NCBI GenBank assembly: GCA_017412025.1
Contig: JAFQOY010000262.1
Span: forward strand, 1 to 5,504
Reading direction: 5' to 3'
DNA from: Clostridia bacterium
GTDB lineage: Bacteria; Bacillota_A; Clostridia; Christensenellales; Aristaeellaceae
DNA: 5,504 nucleotides
Below, one piece after another: positions 1-4,991 of this stretch. The stretch's first letter is position 1. Every line of letters begins with the position of its first letter. The position numbers and the translations under genes were made by a program. The notes beneath the pieces were generated by a model, which was not told the origin of the DNA, ran no database searches, and saw only the letters and a program-made list of their open reading frames with translations.

Positions 1-751
1 GATCGGCAACCGGCAGTCCGAAGGAATCGCGCCAGTTTTCAAGGAACCGCACTGCAGCTTTCTTTTTGGGCTTGCCCTCAGAGTCGCTGTCCTGTGTCGC
101 CGGGATAAATACCTCCGTGCTGGTCAAGTCGAACACGTACAGCTGCTCGCCCTGATAGGAAATGCGGGTGCCCTGCATCTTGTAGCGGTAGAGGGTTTCC
201 CAGCCCATGAGGTCGTAGAGCTTTGCCGTGAACATGCTGCAGGAAATCTGCCGGCTCTTTCGTTTGTCGTCCCTGGCAATGCACCAGCGCACGGCGTCGC
301 GCGCACCTTCATCGCAGGGGCGGACAACCAGCTTGCCGGTATCCGGGTTAATGAGCACCTGCACGTAGACAACCTCGTCCAGCCTGGATATGCAGGCGTT
401 GTTGAAGATGATTCCATTGCTGCGGATGGTCAGGGTCGGGTCGAACTTATGGGAGAAGAACTCCCTTCGCACCACCTGATACCCTTCAAAGGAGAAATTC
501 GCTTCTGCGGCAATCCGCGCAGCCTCCTCACGCTCCTGCTTGCTCAGGGGCTTGAAGCCCTCGCCGGTCAGGATCTGCGTACCTTCCAGCATTTTGTCCA
601 TGCCCTGCCCGGGCATCTGCCCCTGCTGGGGCTGCTGCACAGGCGGGTACGGCGCTCGCTGCTGCGGAGGGTACTGCGGCGGATACCCGCCGTTGCTGCG
701 GGGATACGGGCTGCCTCCGTAGGGGAAGCCGTATTTGTTTTCGTCCATCAT
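1..751 (-). CDS. Integrase-like accessory protein, 3' end outside window
   Basis: The frame is open from ATG 751 to the window edge (250 residues, no stop). The usual family C-terminus lies beyond base 1. GGGAG sits 5 bases before ATG 751; a second ATG at 748 is also possible. Residues 7-50 are low complexity, rich in Pro, Gln, Gly and Tyr. Residues about 90-217 form a globular domain with GYQVV, IFNNACISRL, VQVLINP, LVVRPC, a WC pair, CSMFTAKLYDLMGW and YVFDLT. The same pattern occurs in the C-terminal half of the neighbouring 752-residue recombinase, so the two are paralogous in that domain. From memory, such proteins in Clostridia are annotated simply as 'integrase'. I see neither the serine recombinase catalytic motif nor a tyrosine recombinase motif, so it is unlikely to be catalytic by itself. 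It is the last visible gene of the recombinase operon, 14 bp after the preceding stop. A role as a recombinase partner or DNA-binding subunit is inference. Confidence 0.82.
   Translation of the reverse strand, partial: MMDENKYGFPYGGSPYPRSNGGYPPQYPPQQRAPYPPVQQPQQGQMPGQGMDKMLEGTQILTGEGFKPLSKQEREEAARIAAEANFSFEGYQVVRREFFSHKFDPTLTIRSNGIIFNNACISRLDEVVYVQVLINPDTGKLVVRPCDEGARDAVRWCIARDDKRKSRQISCSMFTAKLYDLMGWETLYRYKMQGTRISYQGEQLYVFDLTSTEVFIPATQDSDSEGKPKKKAAVRFLENWRDSFGLPVAD
101..484 (-). other. Domain shared with the recombinase C-terminal half (copy A)
   Basis: This stretch encodes residues about 90-217 of the accessory protein. It aligns by eye with residues about 489-622 of the recombinase. The first 36 positions have 17 identities, including GxQVV, FS, FxP, IxFN and CIS. 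Further shared points are a V-x-L-x-N-P strand, a V-R-P-C motif, an R-W pair and a C-terminal FDL. Copy A lacks about ten residues after the CIS motif that the recombinase copy has, and it carries a short basic insertion (DDKRKSR). The function is unknown to me. Confidence 0.75.
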
Positions 752-765
752 GTAAACTCCCTTTC

Positions 766-1503
766 TCATTTCCAGAGTTTGCCGACCAGAAGGCTGTCCA
801 GCCGCCTGCAGATCTCGTCCGCACACTCGACCAGCGCAATCTCCTCGCCGGCATCCCCGGCAAACATCTGATCATAGGTATCGCGCATGAACTGTTCGCT
901 GAAAGCGCCGTAGACCATGCGGCTGGATTCGTCGTGAAGCAGGCATTCGTAGCGGTAGATGAAGCCCAGCCAGTAGGCGTACTCGTATTCGTCCGTCAAT
1001 GCCTCTATGCTGATCTCCTCAGGCGCTTCGCCGACCTCAACCTCTATCGTAGCCGGCGGGGAGGCGGCGTCTTCGCGGATGCATGCTTCCACTACAGCTT
1101 GGTTGGCTGACTTGCCCTTGTCGAGCTGACTGACGATGTTGTTCAGCCAGATCACCACGTCCACGATCATCTCCGGCGACTTGACCAGCATGGGAACCTG
1201 CAGGAGGCCCGAAAGGCCGTCCTCTTCCATGCCGCCTGCCACCGAGAAGCTGTGATCCATCACGCCCGCAAGCTGACTGGTCATGTACAGCGGTGCGAAA
1301 ATGTCCATGCTCACGCCTCTGTCGACGGCTGCCATGAAAATGTTGCCCTGCATGTCGCAGTAGGCAAGGTCTCGCTCGTTGAACTCCCGGGTGATCTTCT
1401 CCACATCAGGGTTCAGCGGAGATTCGCGCGCCATGGTCATAAGTCTCCGTACGTTTGCCGAAAGCGGTCTGGCCTTGGCGGGATTCTTGATCGTAATCTT
1501 CAT
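766..1503 (-). CDS. Conserved-looking protein of unknown function, coupled to recombinase
   Basis: This is a 245-residue cytoplasmic-looking protein with no signal peptide or membrane segment. The ATG at 1503 overlaps the recombinase stop in an ATGA arrangement (4 bp), which points to translational coupling. GAGG about a dozen bases upstream, inside the recombinase gene, could also serve. The N-terminus is basic (residues 1-23). Residues about 30-140 look helical with hydrophobic stretches (VDVVIWLNNIVSQL). A negatively charged linker follows at 150-175. The C-terminal part (172-212) contains YAYWLGFIYRYECLLHDESS. That resembles, from memory only, a GY-YRYW-SS-IY pattern in small Clostridial proteins encoded beside toxin-antitoxin-like or recombinase genes. 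No enzymatic motif is evident. The tight placement between a recombinase and an integrase-like protein suggests a structural or regulatory role in the recombination complex, but this is inference. Confidence 0.85.
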   Translation of the reverse strand: MKITIKNPAKARPLSANVRRLMTMARESPLNPDVEKITREFNERDLAYCDMQGNIFMAAVDRGVSMDIFAPLYMTSQLAGVMDHSFSVAGGMEEDGLSGLLQVPMLVKSPEMIVDVVIWLNNIVSQLDKGKSANQAVVEACIREDAASPPATIEVEVGEAPEEISIEALTDEYEYAYWLGFIYRYECLLHDESSRMVYGAFSEQFMRDTYDQMFAGDAGEEIALVECADEICRRLDSLLVGKLWK

Positions 1504-3758
1504 TCGTCATCACCGTCCTCATCAGGCTCGGTGGCAGGAGCGAAGAGCGCCTCCATCATGTCGTCCTGCAGCTTTTCAATGGTATAGGCATCGACTGTGT
1601 GATCGCTGTCGAGCACAACCGCCTCAGCCATGATATCCCATTCGCCGTCATCGTCGATCATCGGAAGCCTTGTGCTGCTGTTGTGCTCAAAGGCCGGTGT
1701 GCCGTAGGTCCGCTTTTCGCGCTCGATGCGTTCGCGTACCCTGCGCTCAATCTCCTCGGCGTCCTCGGTGATCTCAATGCCCTCGTCCTCGTCAGCGGCG
1801 TAGAAGAAGCCCTGCATGTCTTCCTCTTCCTCAACCTCGATGATCTCCGGCTGTACCTCTGCGGGCGCTTCTGCCTTCACGGTGGACTCATGTCCGATGT
1901 AGTTGTCCAGATCGAAGAACAGCACCTTTTCGTCGCCCCTGGCACGGAGCATGGCGGGTACCCGGAAGGTATAGCTTTCATCCCAGTTCAGCATGTCAAA
2001 AAGCTGCGTGCAGAAGGCCTTTGCGCCAAGCTGTACGGAGTTGCCGCTGTCGTTTGCCCAGCGCAGTGCATTGGGATGCTCCGGGGAACATGGCCTGACA
2101 GCAAGCATGCGTTCAACCGGGTTGAAGAGAAGCTCTACATACTGGCAGCGCCTGAGCATGGGGCCTTCGTTATCCTCAAACATGGTGTTGAGCTTGCTGA
2201 TGCATTTCGCATTGAAGGAAATGAACCTGCTGCTGATGCGCACCACCGGCTCAAATGCCTGGCTGAACATGCCTGCTCCGACCACCTGAAAGCCCTTTTT
2301 GACGGGTGGGGCGTTTTCCTGCTCGTACTCTTCCATGGTCTTGCCCTCAAGCTGGGCCTTGACGCGTTTTTCCATGTCGCTCAGTTCACGGGAAATGCGC
2401 TGGATGCCGTTGTCGTCAGTCATGCCCACGAGGCGTTTCCCTGCATCGGGAAGATGCTCGTTTTCAAGGTCTGCACGAAGCTCGCCCTCTTCCATGCCCA
2501 TGGCGATGCGGCTGACGCGGTAGTATTCATCCTCCTCATGACCCGCCCAGGAGCGGTTGACGGAGATGAAGCCGCGCAATGCGCCGATGTCAATGACGCG
2601 CATGGGTATGTAGGTGCCGGTGTGCCTGTAGCGGTGGCTGTTCAGAATCCGCTGGGCGGCATTCCACTGTGCCCGCGTGATGATGGCGTCATGATGCGCC
2701 GGCTGGTAGTACTTGTTCTTCTTGTTGCGGTTCTTCACGGACTTGTGGTCGTGGAAGTCGGGCGTCCATGTCTTGCGGGCAAGGACATCGCCGCAGTAGC
2801 GCTCATTGCGCATCACCGTTGCGATGCCGGTTGCCGTCCATTTTGTGTTGGGTGTTCCGTCACGCCTGCGTCCGCCGGTTTCACGCTCCAGCTCGGTCAG
2901 GGTTTCGGCGATCTCCTGTGTGCTGCTGCCGTTGAGCAGCATGTAGTACATGAGCCGGACCGTCTGCGCCTGCTCCTCATTGATCACCAGTTTCTTGCGG
3001 TGGATTCCGTTTTCAATCACATCGATCTTGTCATAGCCCAGCAGCTTCGGCGTCATGAAGCGGCCCCGGCTGAACCGCCATTCGAGGGAGAGCAGCATGG
3101 CCTCGCTCTTCATGTGCGATTCCTCCTCGGCGACCATTGCCAGAACGAAAAGAATGATATTGCTGGTGGAATCCAGCGTGTTGAGGTTTTCCTGCTCGAA
3201 CAGCACCGGGATCGGTGGGTCCTGCTCCTTCAGCCTGCGCACCCAGCTGATGCAGTCGATCAGGTTTCTCGCAAAGCGGCTGACGGATTTGGTGATGATC
3301 ATGTCGATCTTTCCCGCCAGTGCGTCCTTCATCATCCGCTGAAAGCCGGGACGATGCAATGTCTCTGTCCCGCTGAATCCATCGTCGACATACAGGCCGC
3401 AGAACTTCCATTTTGGGTTGCTGCGGATCATTTCCCGGTAGTTTTTCTTCTGCATCTCAATGGAAATGGTCTGCTCGATGTCATCCGTGGAAACGCGGCA
3501 GTATGCGGCAACGTTGAGAATGCGTTCCTCCTGCTGCCGGTCTGCATTGGCAGCGATCTTGTGTACGCCCGTGCCGTCAAAGGTATCGAGCTCGTCACGA
3601 AGGGCTGTCTTGGCGCGCTGGCGTTCGGACTCAAAGCCCGCGCCCGGCGGCTTCCCGGCCTGAACCGGGTTGTTCTCCTGCAGGGCGTCGCGCTGGGCCT
3701 TCAGCTCTGCAGCACGCTTTCTGGCCTTCTCGTAGGCTCTCGGTCGGGTATCAACCAT
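1500..3758 (-). CDS. Large serine recombinase (resolvase/invertase family) with fused C-terminal domain
   Basis: This 752-residue protein should catalyse site-specific DNA recombination through a 5' phosphoserine intermediate. The resolvase catalytic domain spans about 80-225. It has YCRVSTD with nucleophile Ser90 and Arg88, DDGFSGT (125-131), Arg136 and ITKSVSRFARN (155-165, Arg161 and Arg164), so the expected Ser/Arg centre is complete. A 'recombinase' DNA-binding domain follows at about 235-375, with W307, the VMRNERYCGD segment and a basic KNRNKKNKYY patch. Three things are unusual. A charged N-terminal extension of about 78 residues precedes the catalytic domain. The usual four-cysteine zinc ribbon after residue 375 is replaced by ALRGFISVNRSW. 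Residues 489-622 are homologous to the downstream accessory protein, followed by a Glu/Asp-rich tail (639-752). An in-frame TGA at 3770-3768 rules out any earlier start. It overlaps the leader ORF by 8 bp and the next gene by 4 bp. Confidence 0.95.
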   Translation of the reverse strand: MVDTRPRAYEKARKRAAELKAQRDALQENNPVQAGKPPGAGFESERQRAKTALRDELDTFDGTGVHKIAANADRQQEERILNVAAYCRVSTDDIEQTISIEMQKKNYREMIRSNPKWKFCGLYVDDGFSGTETLHRPGFQRMMKDALAGKIDMIITKSVSRFARNLIDCISWVRRLKEQDPPIPVLFEQENLNTLDSTSNIILFVLAMVAEEESHMKSEAMLLSLEWRFSRGRFMTPKLLGYDKIDVIENGIHRKKLVINEEQAQTVRLMYYMLLNGSSTQEIAETLTELERETGGRRRDGTPNTKWTATGIATVMRNERYCGDVLARKTWTPDFHDHKSVKNRNKKNKYYQPAHHDAIITRAQWNAAQRILNSHRYRHTGTYIPMRVIDIGALRGFISVNRSWAGHEEDEYYRVSRIAMGMEEGELRADLENEHLPDAGKRLVGMTDDNGIQRISRELSDMEKRVKAQLEGKTMEEYEQENAPPVKKGFQVVGAGMFSQAFEPVVRISSRFISFNAKCISKLNTMFEDNEGPMLRRCQYVELLFNPVERMLAVRPCSPEHPNALRWANDSGNSVQLGAKAFCTQLFDMLNWDESYTFRVPAMLRARGDEKVLFFDLDNYIGHESTVKAEAPAEVQPEIIEVEEEEDMQGFFYAADEDEGIEITEDAEEIERRVRERIEREKRTYGTPAFEHNSSTRLPMIDDDGEWDIMAEAVVLDSDHTVDAYTIEKLQDDMMEALFAPATEPDEDGDDE
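1893..2294 (-). other. Domain shared with the accessory protein (copy B), inside recombinase
   Basis: This stretch encodes recombinase residues about 489-622: GFQVVGAGMFSQ, FISFNAKCISKL, VELLFNP, LAVRPC, ALRW, FCTQLFDMLNW and VLFFDLD. It matches copy A of the integrase-like gene in order and spacing, apart from a longer loop (about 525-537). It lies after the region where a zinc ribbon and coiled coil would normally stand, so it may replace their DNA-targeting or partner-binding function. That last point is inference. Confidence 0.75.
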
Positions 3759-3819
3759 ACGATTGCGTCACCTCCGGGGAGGGGATACGGAAACGTACGG
3801 CAGGGTGTGCTCTGTTCAT
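3751..3819 (-). CDS. 22-codon leader ORF overlapping the recombinase start
   Basis: Reading from ATG 3819, the peptide begins MNRAHPAVRF and ends with a TGA at 3753-3751, inside the second and third codons of the recombinase. The overlap is 8 bp. Its ribosome binding site AAAGGAGG (3835-3828) has an 8-base spacer and is the best in the operon, whereas the recombinase's own GGAGG stands 12 bases from its ATG. This suggests that ribosomes terminating on the leader reinitiate at the recombinase start. The peptide is basic to neutral with several prolines and no membrane segment. I do not recognise a family. It could instead be a real micro-protein or a chance reading frame. The strong Shine-Dalgarno and the stop/start overlap favour a functional leader. 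Confidence 0.6.
   Translation of the reverse strand: MNRAHPAVRFRIPSPEVTQSYG
3771..3775 (-). promoter_or_regulatory. Shine-Dalgarno of the recombinase, inside the leader ORF
   Basis: GGAGG, continuing as GGAGGTGA, precedes ATG 3758 by 12 bases, which is somewhat far. The TGA of this motif (3770-3768) is in frame with the recombinase and fixes 3758 as the earliest possible start. The site is translated as part of the leader ORF. Confidence 0.7.
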
Positions 3820-3838
3820 TTTTCCTTCCTCCTTTCTG

Positions 3839-3862
3839 CCCGCAGAAAAGACTCCATGCGGG
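3839..3862 (-). promoter_or_regulatory. 5' UTR hairpin just upstream of the leader ribosome binding site
   Basis: CCCGCA and TGCGGG form a perfect 6-bp inverted repeat around a 12-base loop on the transcribed strand. It ends 3 bases before AAAGGAGG of the leader ORF. From the proposed -10 box, transcription would begin near 3865, so the hairpin would sit at the extreme 5' end of the mRNA. It could protect the 5' end or tune translation. There is no U-tract, so it is not an intrinsic terminator. Confidence 0.45.
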
Positions 3863-3871
3863 TTATGTGAC

Positions 3872-3900
3872 ATTAAGCCATAGTTATCAAACTATATCAA
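3872..3900 (-). promoter_or_regulatory. Candidate sigma-A promoter of the recombinase operon
   Basis: On the minus strand TTGATA (3900-3895) is followed after 17 bases by CTTAAT (3877-3872), preceded by TGG as in an extended -10. It lies between the XRE terminator and the leader ORF, where an operon promoter is expected. A second reading, TTGATA (3890-3885) with CATAAC 17 bases on, is possible but weaker. Confidence 0.5.
3880..3895. promoter_or_regulatory. Perfect palindrome in the promoter spacer, candidate operator
   Basis: ATAGTT and AACTAT are perfect inverted repeats separated by 4 bases. The 16-bp palindrome fills most of the spacer between the proposed -35 and -10 boxes and overlaps the last base of the -35 box. 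A repressor bound here would block RNA polymerase. The adjacent XRE protein is the obvious candidate binder, by position only. Confidence 0.45.
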
Positions 3901-3920
3901 CCTCCGTTCGGATGTCCTTG

Positions 3921-3954
3921 AAAAATAAAGATGCGACACCGAAAGCATCGCATC
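3921..3954 (-). terminator. Intrinsic terminator of the XRE gene
   Basis: One base after the XRE stop codon, GATGCGATGC pairs with GTGTCGCATC (10 bp including two G-T wobbles, 5-base loop TTTCG). It is followed directly by TTTATTTTT. The hairpin plus T-run works only on the minus strand. It separates the XRE transcript from the recombinase operon, so the latter needs its own promoter. Confidence 0.85.
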
Positions 3955-3955
3955 C

Positions 3956-4180
3956 TTACCATTCAGTTTTTTGCAGAACAAGGAGAAAAGGATCAAGGTT
4001 GAGCACATAGCAGATGGAGATTCCGACCTTCATGCTGCACAGTTCAAAGTCGCGGATTCCGTATTCCAGGCGCTGGTACTGGCCCAGGTTGATGCCCGCA
4101 AGCGTTGCAACCTGCATCTGAGACATACCCTGCATTTCCCGCGCCTTGCGCAGGATTTTTCCGATATCCTTCTTGCTCAC
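3956..4180 (-). CDS. Short XRE/Cro-type helix-turn-helix regulator
   Basis: This 74-residue protein is nearly all a single XRE-type DNA-binding domain. Residues 6-18 (IGKILRKAREMQG) form helix 1. MSQMQVATLAGINLGQYQRLE (19-39) is the helix-turn-helix, with the conserved Gln21, Ala25, Ala28-Gly29 and Arg37-Leu38-Glu39 positions. The C-terminal half ends in LNLDPFLLVL, typical of the last helices of the fold. I start it at GTG 4180, which has GGAGG 8 bases upstream. The GTG at 4189 would overlap that Shine-Dalgarno. It has no sensor or protease domain, so it resembles small mobile-element repressors. Its gene is flanked by a promoter-like 30-bp element upstream and a terminator downstream. It is divergent from the zinc-finger gene and upstream of the recombinase operon, consistent with local control of both sides. 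Confidence 0.9.
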   Translation of the reverse strand: MSKKDIGKILRKAREMQGMSQMQVATLAGINLGQYQRLEYGIRDFELCSMKVGISICYVLNLDPFLLVLQKTEW

Positions 4181-4188
4181 GGCTTTCA

Positions 4189-4193
4189 CCTCC
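4189..4193 (-). promoter_or_regulatory. Shine-Dalgarno deciding the XRE start
   Basis: GGAGG (4193-4189, extending to GGAGGTGA) lies 8 bases before GTG 4180. The alternative GTG at 4189 uses the last G of this motif and therefore could not have it as a binding site. The motif abuts an 8-bp palindrome CCGTACGG at 4192-4199. Confidence 0.7.
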
Positions 4194-4199
4194 GTACGG

Positions 4200-4229
4200 A
4201 TTACTCACTCTAAAGCCAGAGAAAGTCAA
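4200..4229 (-). promoter_or_regulatory. 30-bp promoter-like element, copy 1 (XRE side)
   Basis: On the minus strand it reads TTGACTTTCT, five variable bases (CTGGC), then TTTAGAGTGAGTAAT. TTGACT is a good -35 box, and AGTAAT after 18 bases is a passable -10. The element ends 19 bases before GTG 4180, so the leader would contain little more than the ribosome binding site. It matches the copy at 4938-4967 at 26 of 30 positions, in opposite orientation. The conservation of GAGTGAGT between the boxes suggests a protein-binding site as well as a promoter. Confidence 0.65.
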
Positions 4230-4264
4230 GTTATCTTTTTTCTGCGTTTTTCGTTCAAACGGGG

Positions 4265-4300
4265 CCTCATCTTACCAAAGGATATGAGGGGCTTTGCTCC
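4265..4300 (+). promoter_or_regulatory. Overlapping small hairpins upstream of the zinc-finger gene
   Basis: CCTCAT (4265-4270) and ATGAGG (4284-4289) form a perfect 6-bp inverted repeat. A second stem, GGGGC with GCTCC around TTT (4288-4300), shares two bases with it, so the two are mutually exclusive. Together they stand 10 bases before GGAGG of the gene at 4324. I could not find a convincing plus-strand promoter in 4230-4310. Whether these are operators, mRNA structures or chance is open. Confidence 0.25.
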
Positions 4301-4323
4301 ATCTCTGTACGGAGGAAAGAACG

Positions 4324-4770
4324 ATGACATATGAAGAAAAGAAGCAGATCGGAAAAATGCGCGCTGCAGGGATGAGCTATGCCCGGATTGCAGAGGCGCT
4401 GGACATTTCCATAAACAGCGTAAAGTCCTACTGTCAGAGGCACGGGCTCGGTGCAGACAGTGCGCCGGAGACACACTCTGATTTGGTGACCGCCTGCCCG
4501 CCGCAGAGCGAGGCCGGCGCATGTGAACAATGCGGCAGCCCGGTACTGCAGCAGGCAGGTCGGAAGAGACGCAGGTTTTGCTCGGATACATGCAGACAGG
4601 CATGGTGGGCGTCTCACCGGGGAGAACTGCGTCACAAGACTGAGCATCATTTTGTGTGCGAATATTGCGGTATACAGTTTTCAAGGTACAGTGTGTCGCA
4701 GCGACGTTTCTGCTCACGCTCGTGTGCCGCCTCTGCCCGAAACCGGAGGCTGACAGCCCATGACGCATGA
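4324..4770 (+). CDS. Helix-turn-helix protein with two four-cysteine zinc fingers
   Basis: This 148-residue protein starts at ATG 4324, with GGAGG at 4311-4315 and an 8-base spacer. Residues 1-42 form a resolvase- or sigma-region-4-like helix-turn-helix (KMRAAGMSYARIAEALDIS, then NSVKSYCQRHGLG). Two zinc-binding modules follow. The first has C67-x2-C70 and C86-x3-C90, with RRRFCSDTCRQAWW. The second has C112-x2-C115 and C130-x3-C134, with QRRFCSRSC. The repeated design suggests an internal duplication. From memory, such proteins beside Clostridial serine recombinases are often labelled 'RNA polymerase subunit sigma-70' or HTH protein. The label is doubtful here because there is no sigma region 2. 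A role in DNA binding near recombination sites, or as a transcription factor for the cluster, is inference. It is divergent from the XRE gene and overlaps the next gene by 11 bp. Confidence 0.9.
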   Translation: MTYEEKKQIGKMRAAGMSYARIAEALDISINSVKSYCQRHGLGADSAPETHSDLVTACPPQSEAGACEQCGSPVLQQAGRKRRRFCSDTCRQAWWASHRGELRHKTEHHFVCEYCGIQFSRYSVSQRRFCSRSCAASARNRRLTAHDA

Positions 4771-4921
4771 AACGCTGATGCTGGAAAGGCGGTATCTGGC
4801 CTGCCTGAATCTGCTCCGCGTGATGCTCGGAAAGGGGCTTCTGACAGATGCGGAGTACGCTCAGGCAAGGCAGCTTCTGGCTGAGCGATACCAGCCGAAA
4901 ATCTCGATAATATTTGAATAA
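4760..4921 (+). CDS. SHOCT-like mini-protein (53 residues)
   Basis: ATG 4760 lies inside the end of the zinc-finger gene (11-bp overlap), with GGAGG at 4745-4749 and a 10-base spacer. The product is two helices. The first is rich in Leu and Arg (residues 6-24). The second carries GLLTDAEYAQARQLL (26-40), the hydrophobic-Gly-hydrophobic-Thr-(Asp/Glu)-x-Glu-(Tyr/Phe) pattern seen in SHOCT-type short C-terminal domains. It ends in YQPKISIIFE. From memory, similar 50-60 residue proteins often precede serine recombinases in Clostridia. Its function is unknown; SHOCT segments are thought to mediate oligomerisation or nucleic-acid binding. The coupled start suggests it is made together with the zinc-finger protein. 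Confidence 0.8.
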   Translation: MTHETLMLERRYLACLNLLRVMLGKGLLTDAEYAQARQLLAERYQPKISIIFE

Positions 4922-4937
4922 ATGCGCCGTCGTCAGC

Positions 4938-4967
4938 TTGACTTTCTTCCTCTTTAGAGTGAGTAAT
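4938..4967 (+). promoter_or_regulatory. 30-bp promoter-like element, copy 2 (second recombinase)
   Basis: TTGACTTTCT, five variable bases (TCCTC), then TTTAGAGTGAGTAAT stand 24 bases before ATG 4992 of the second recombinase. The layout is the same as copy 1 before the XRE gene: TTGACT as -35, 18 bases, then AGTAAT. No terminator separates it from the upstream pair of genes, so the recombinase could be read both from here and by read-through. Confidence 0.65.
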
Positions 4968-4991
4968 GTCACTGAAAGGAGGGACTGCCCA

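Noticed and set aside
449..875. Open frames on both strands in the first kilobase other than the accessory protein
   Set aside because: They overlap the integrase-like and 245-residue genes out of frame and lack credible starts or motifs.
1599..4010. Plus-strand open frame of about 800 codons opposite the recombinase and the XRE gene
   Set aside because: It lies antisense to a clear recombinase and crosses its promoter, terminator and the XRE gene. It has no family motifs or ribosome binding site, and it reflects codon bias of the GC-rich opposite strand.
4181..4189. XRE start at GTG 4189 (77 residues)
   Set aside because: This codon overlaps the GGAGG motif, whereas GTG 4180 has that motif at ideal distance.
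4294..4323. Ten-codon N-terminal extension of the zinc-finger protein from TTG 4294
   Set aside because: There is no ribosome binding site for the TTG. ATG 4324 has GGAGG 8 bases upstream, and the HTH domain starts right after it.
3820..4323. Recombinase attachment site (att) with a crossover core
   Set aside because: The inverted repeats here are short and explained as terminator, operator or hairpin. There is no long imperfect dyad, and one cannot be asserted without an empty-site comparison.
4324..4770. Annotation of the zinc-finger protein as a true sigma-70 factor
   Set aside because: Only an HTH resembling sigma region 4 is present. Region 2, needed for core binding and -10 recognition, is missing.
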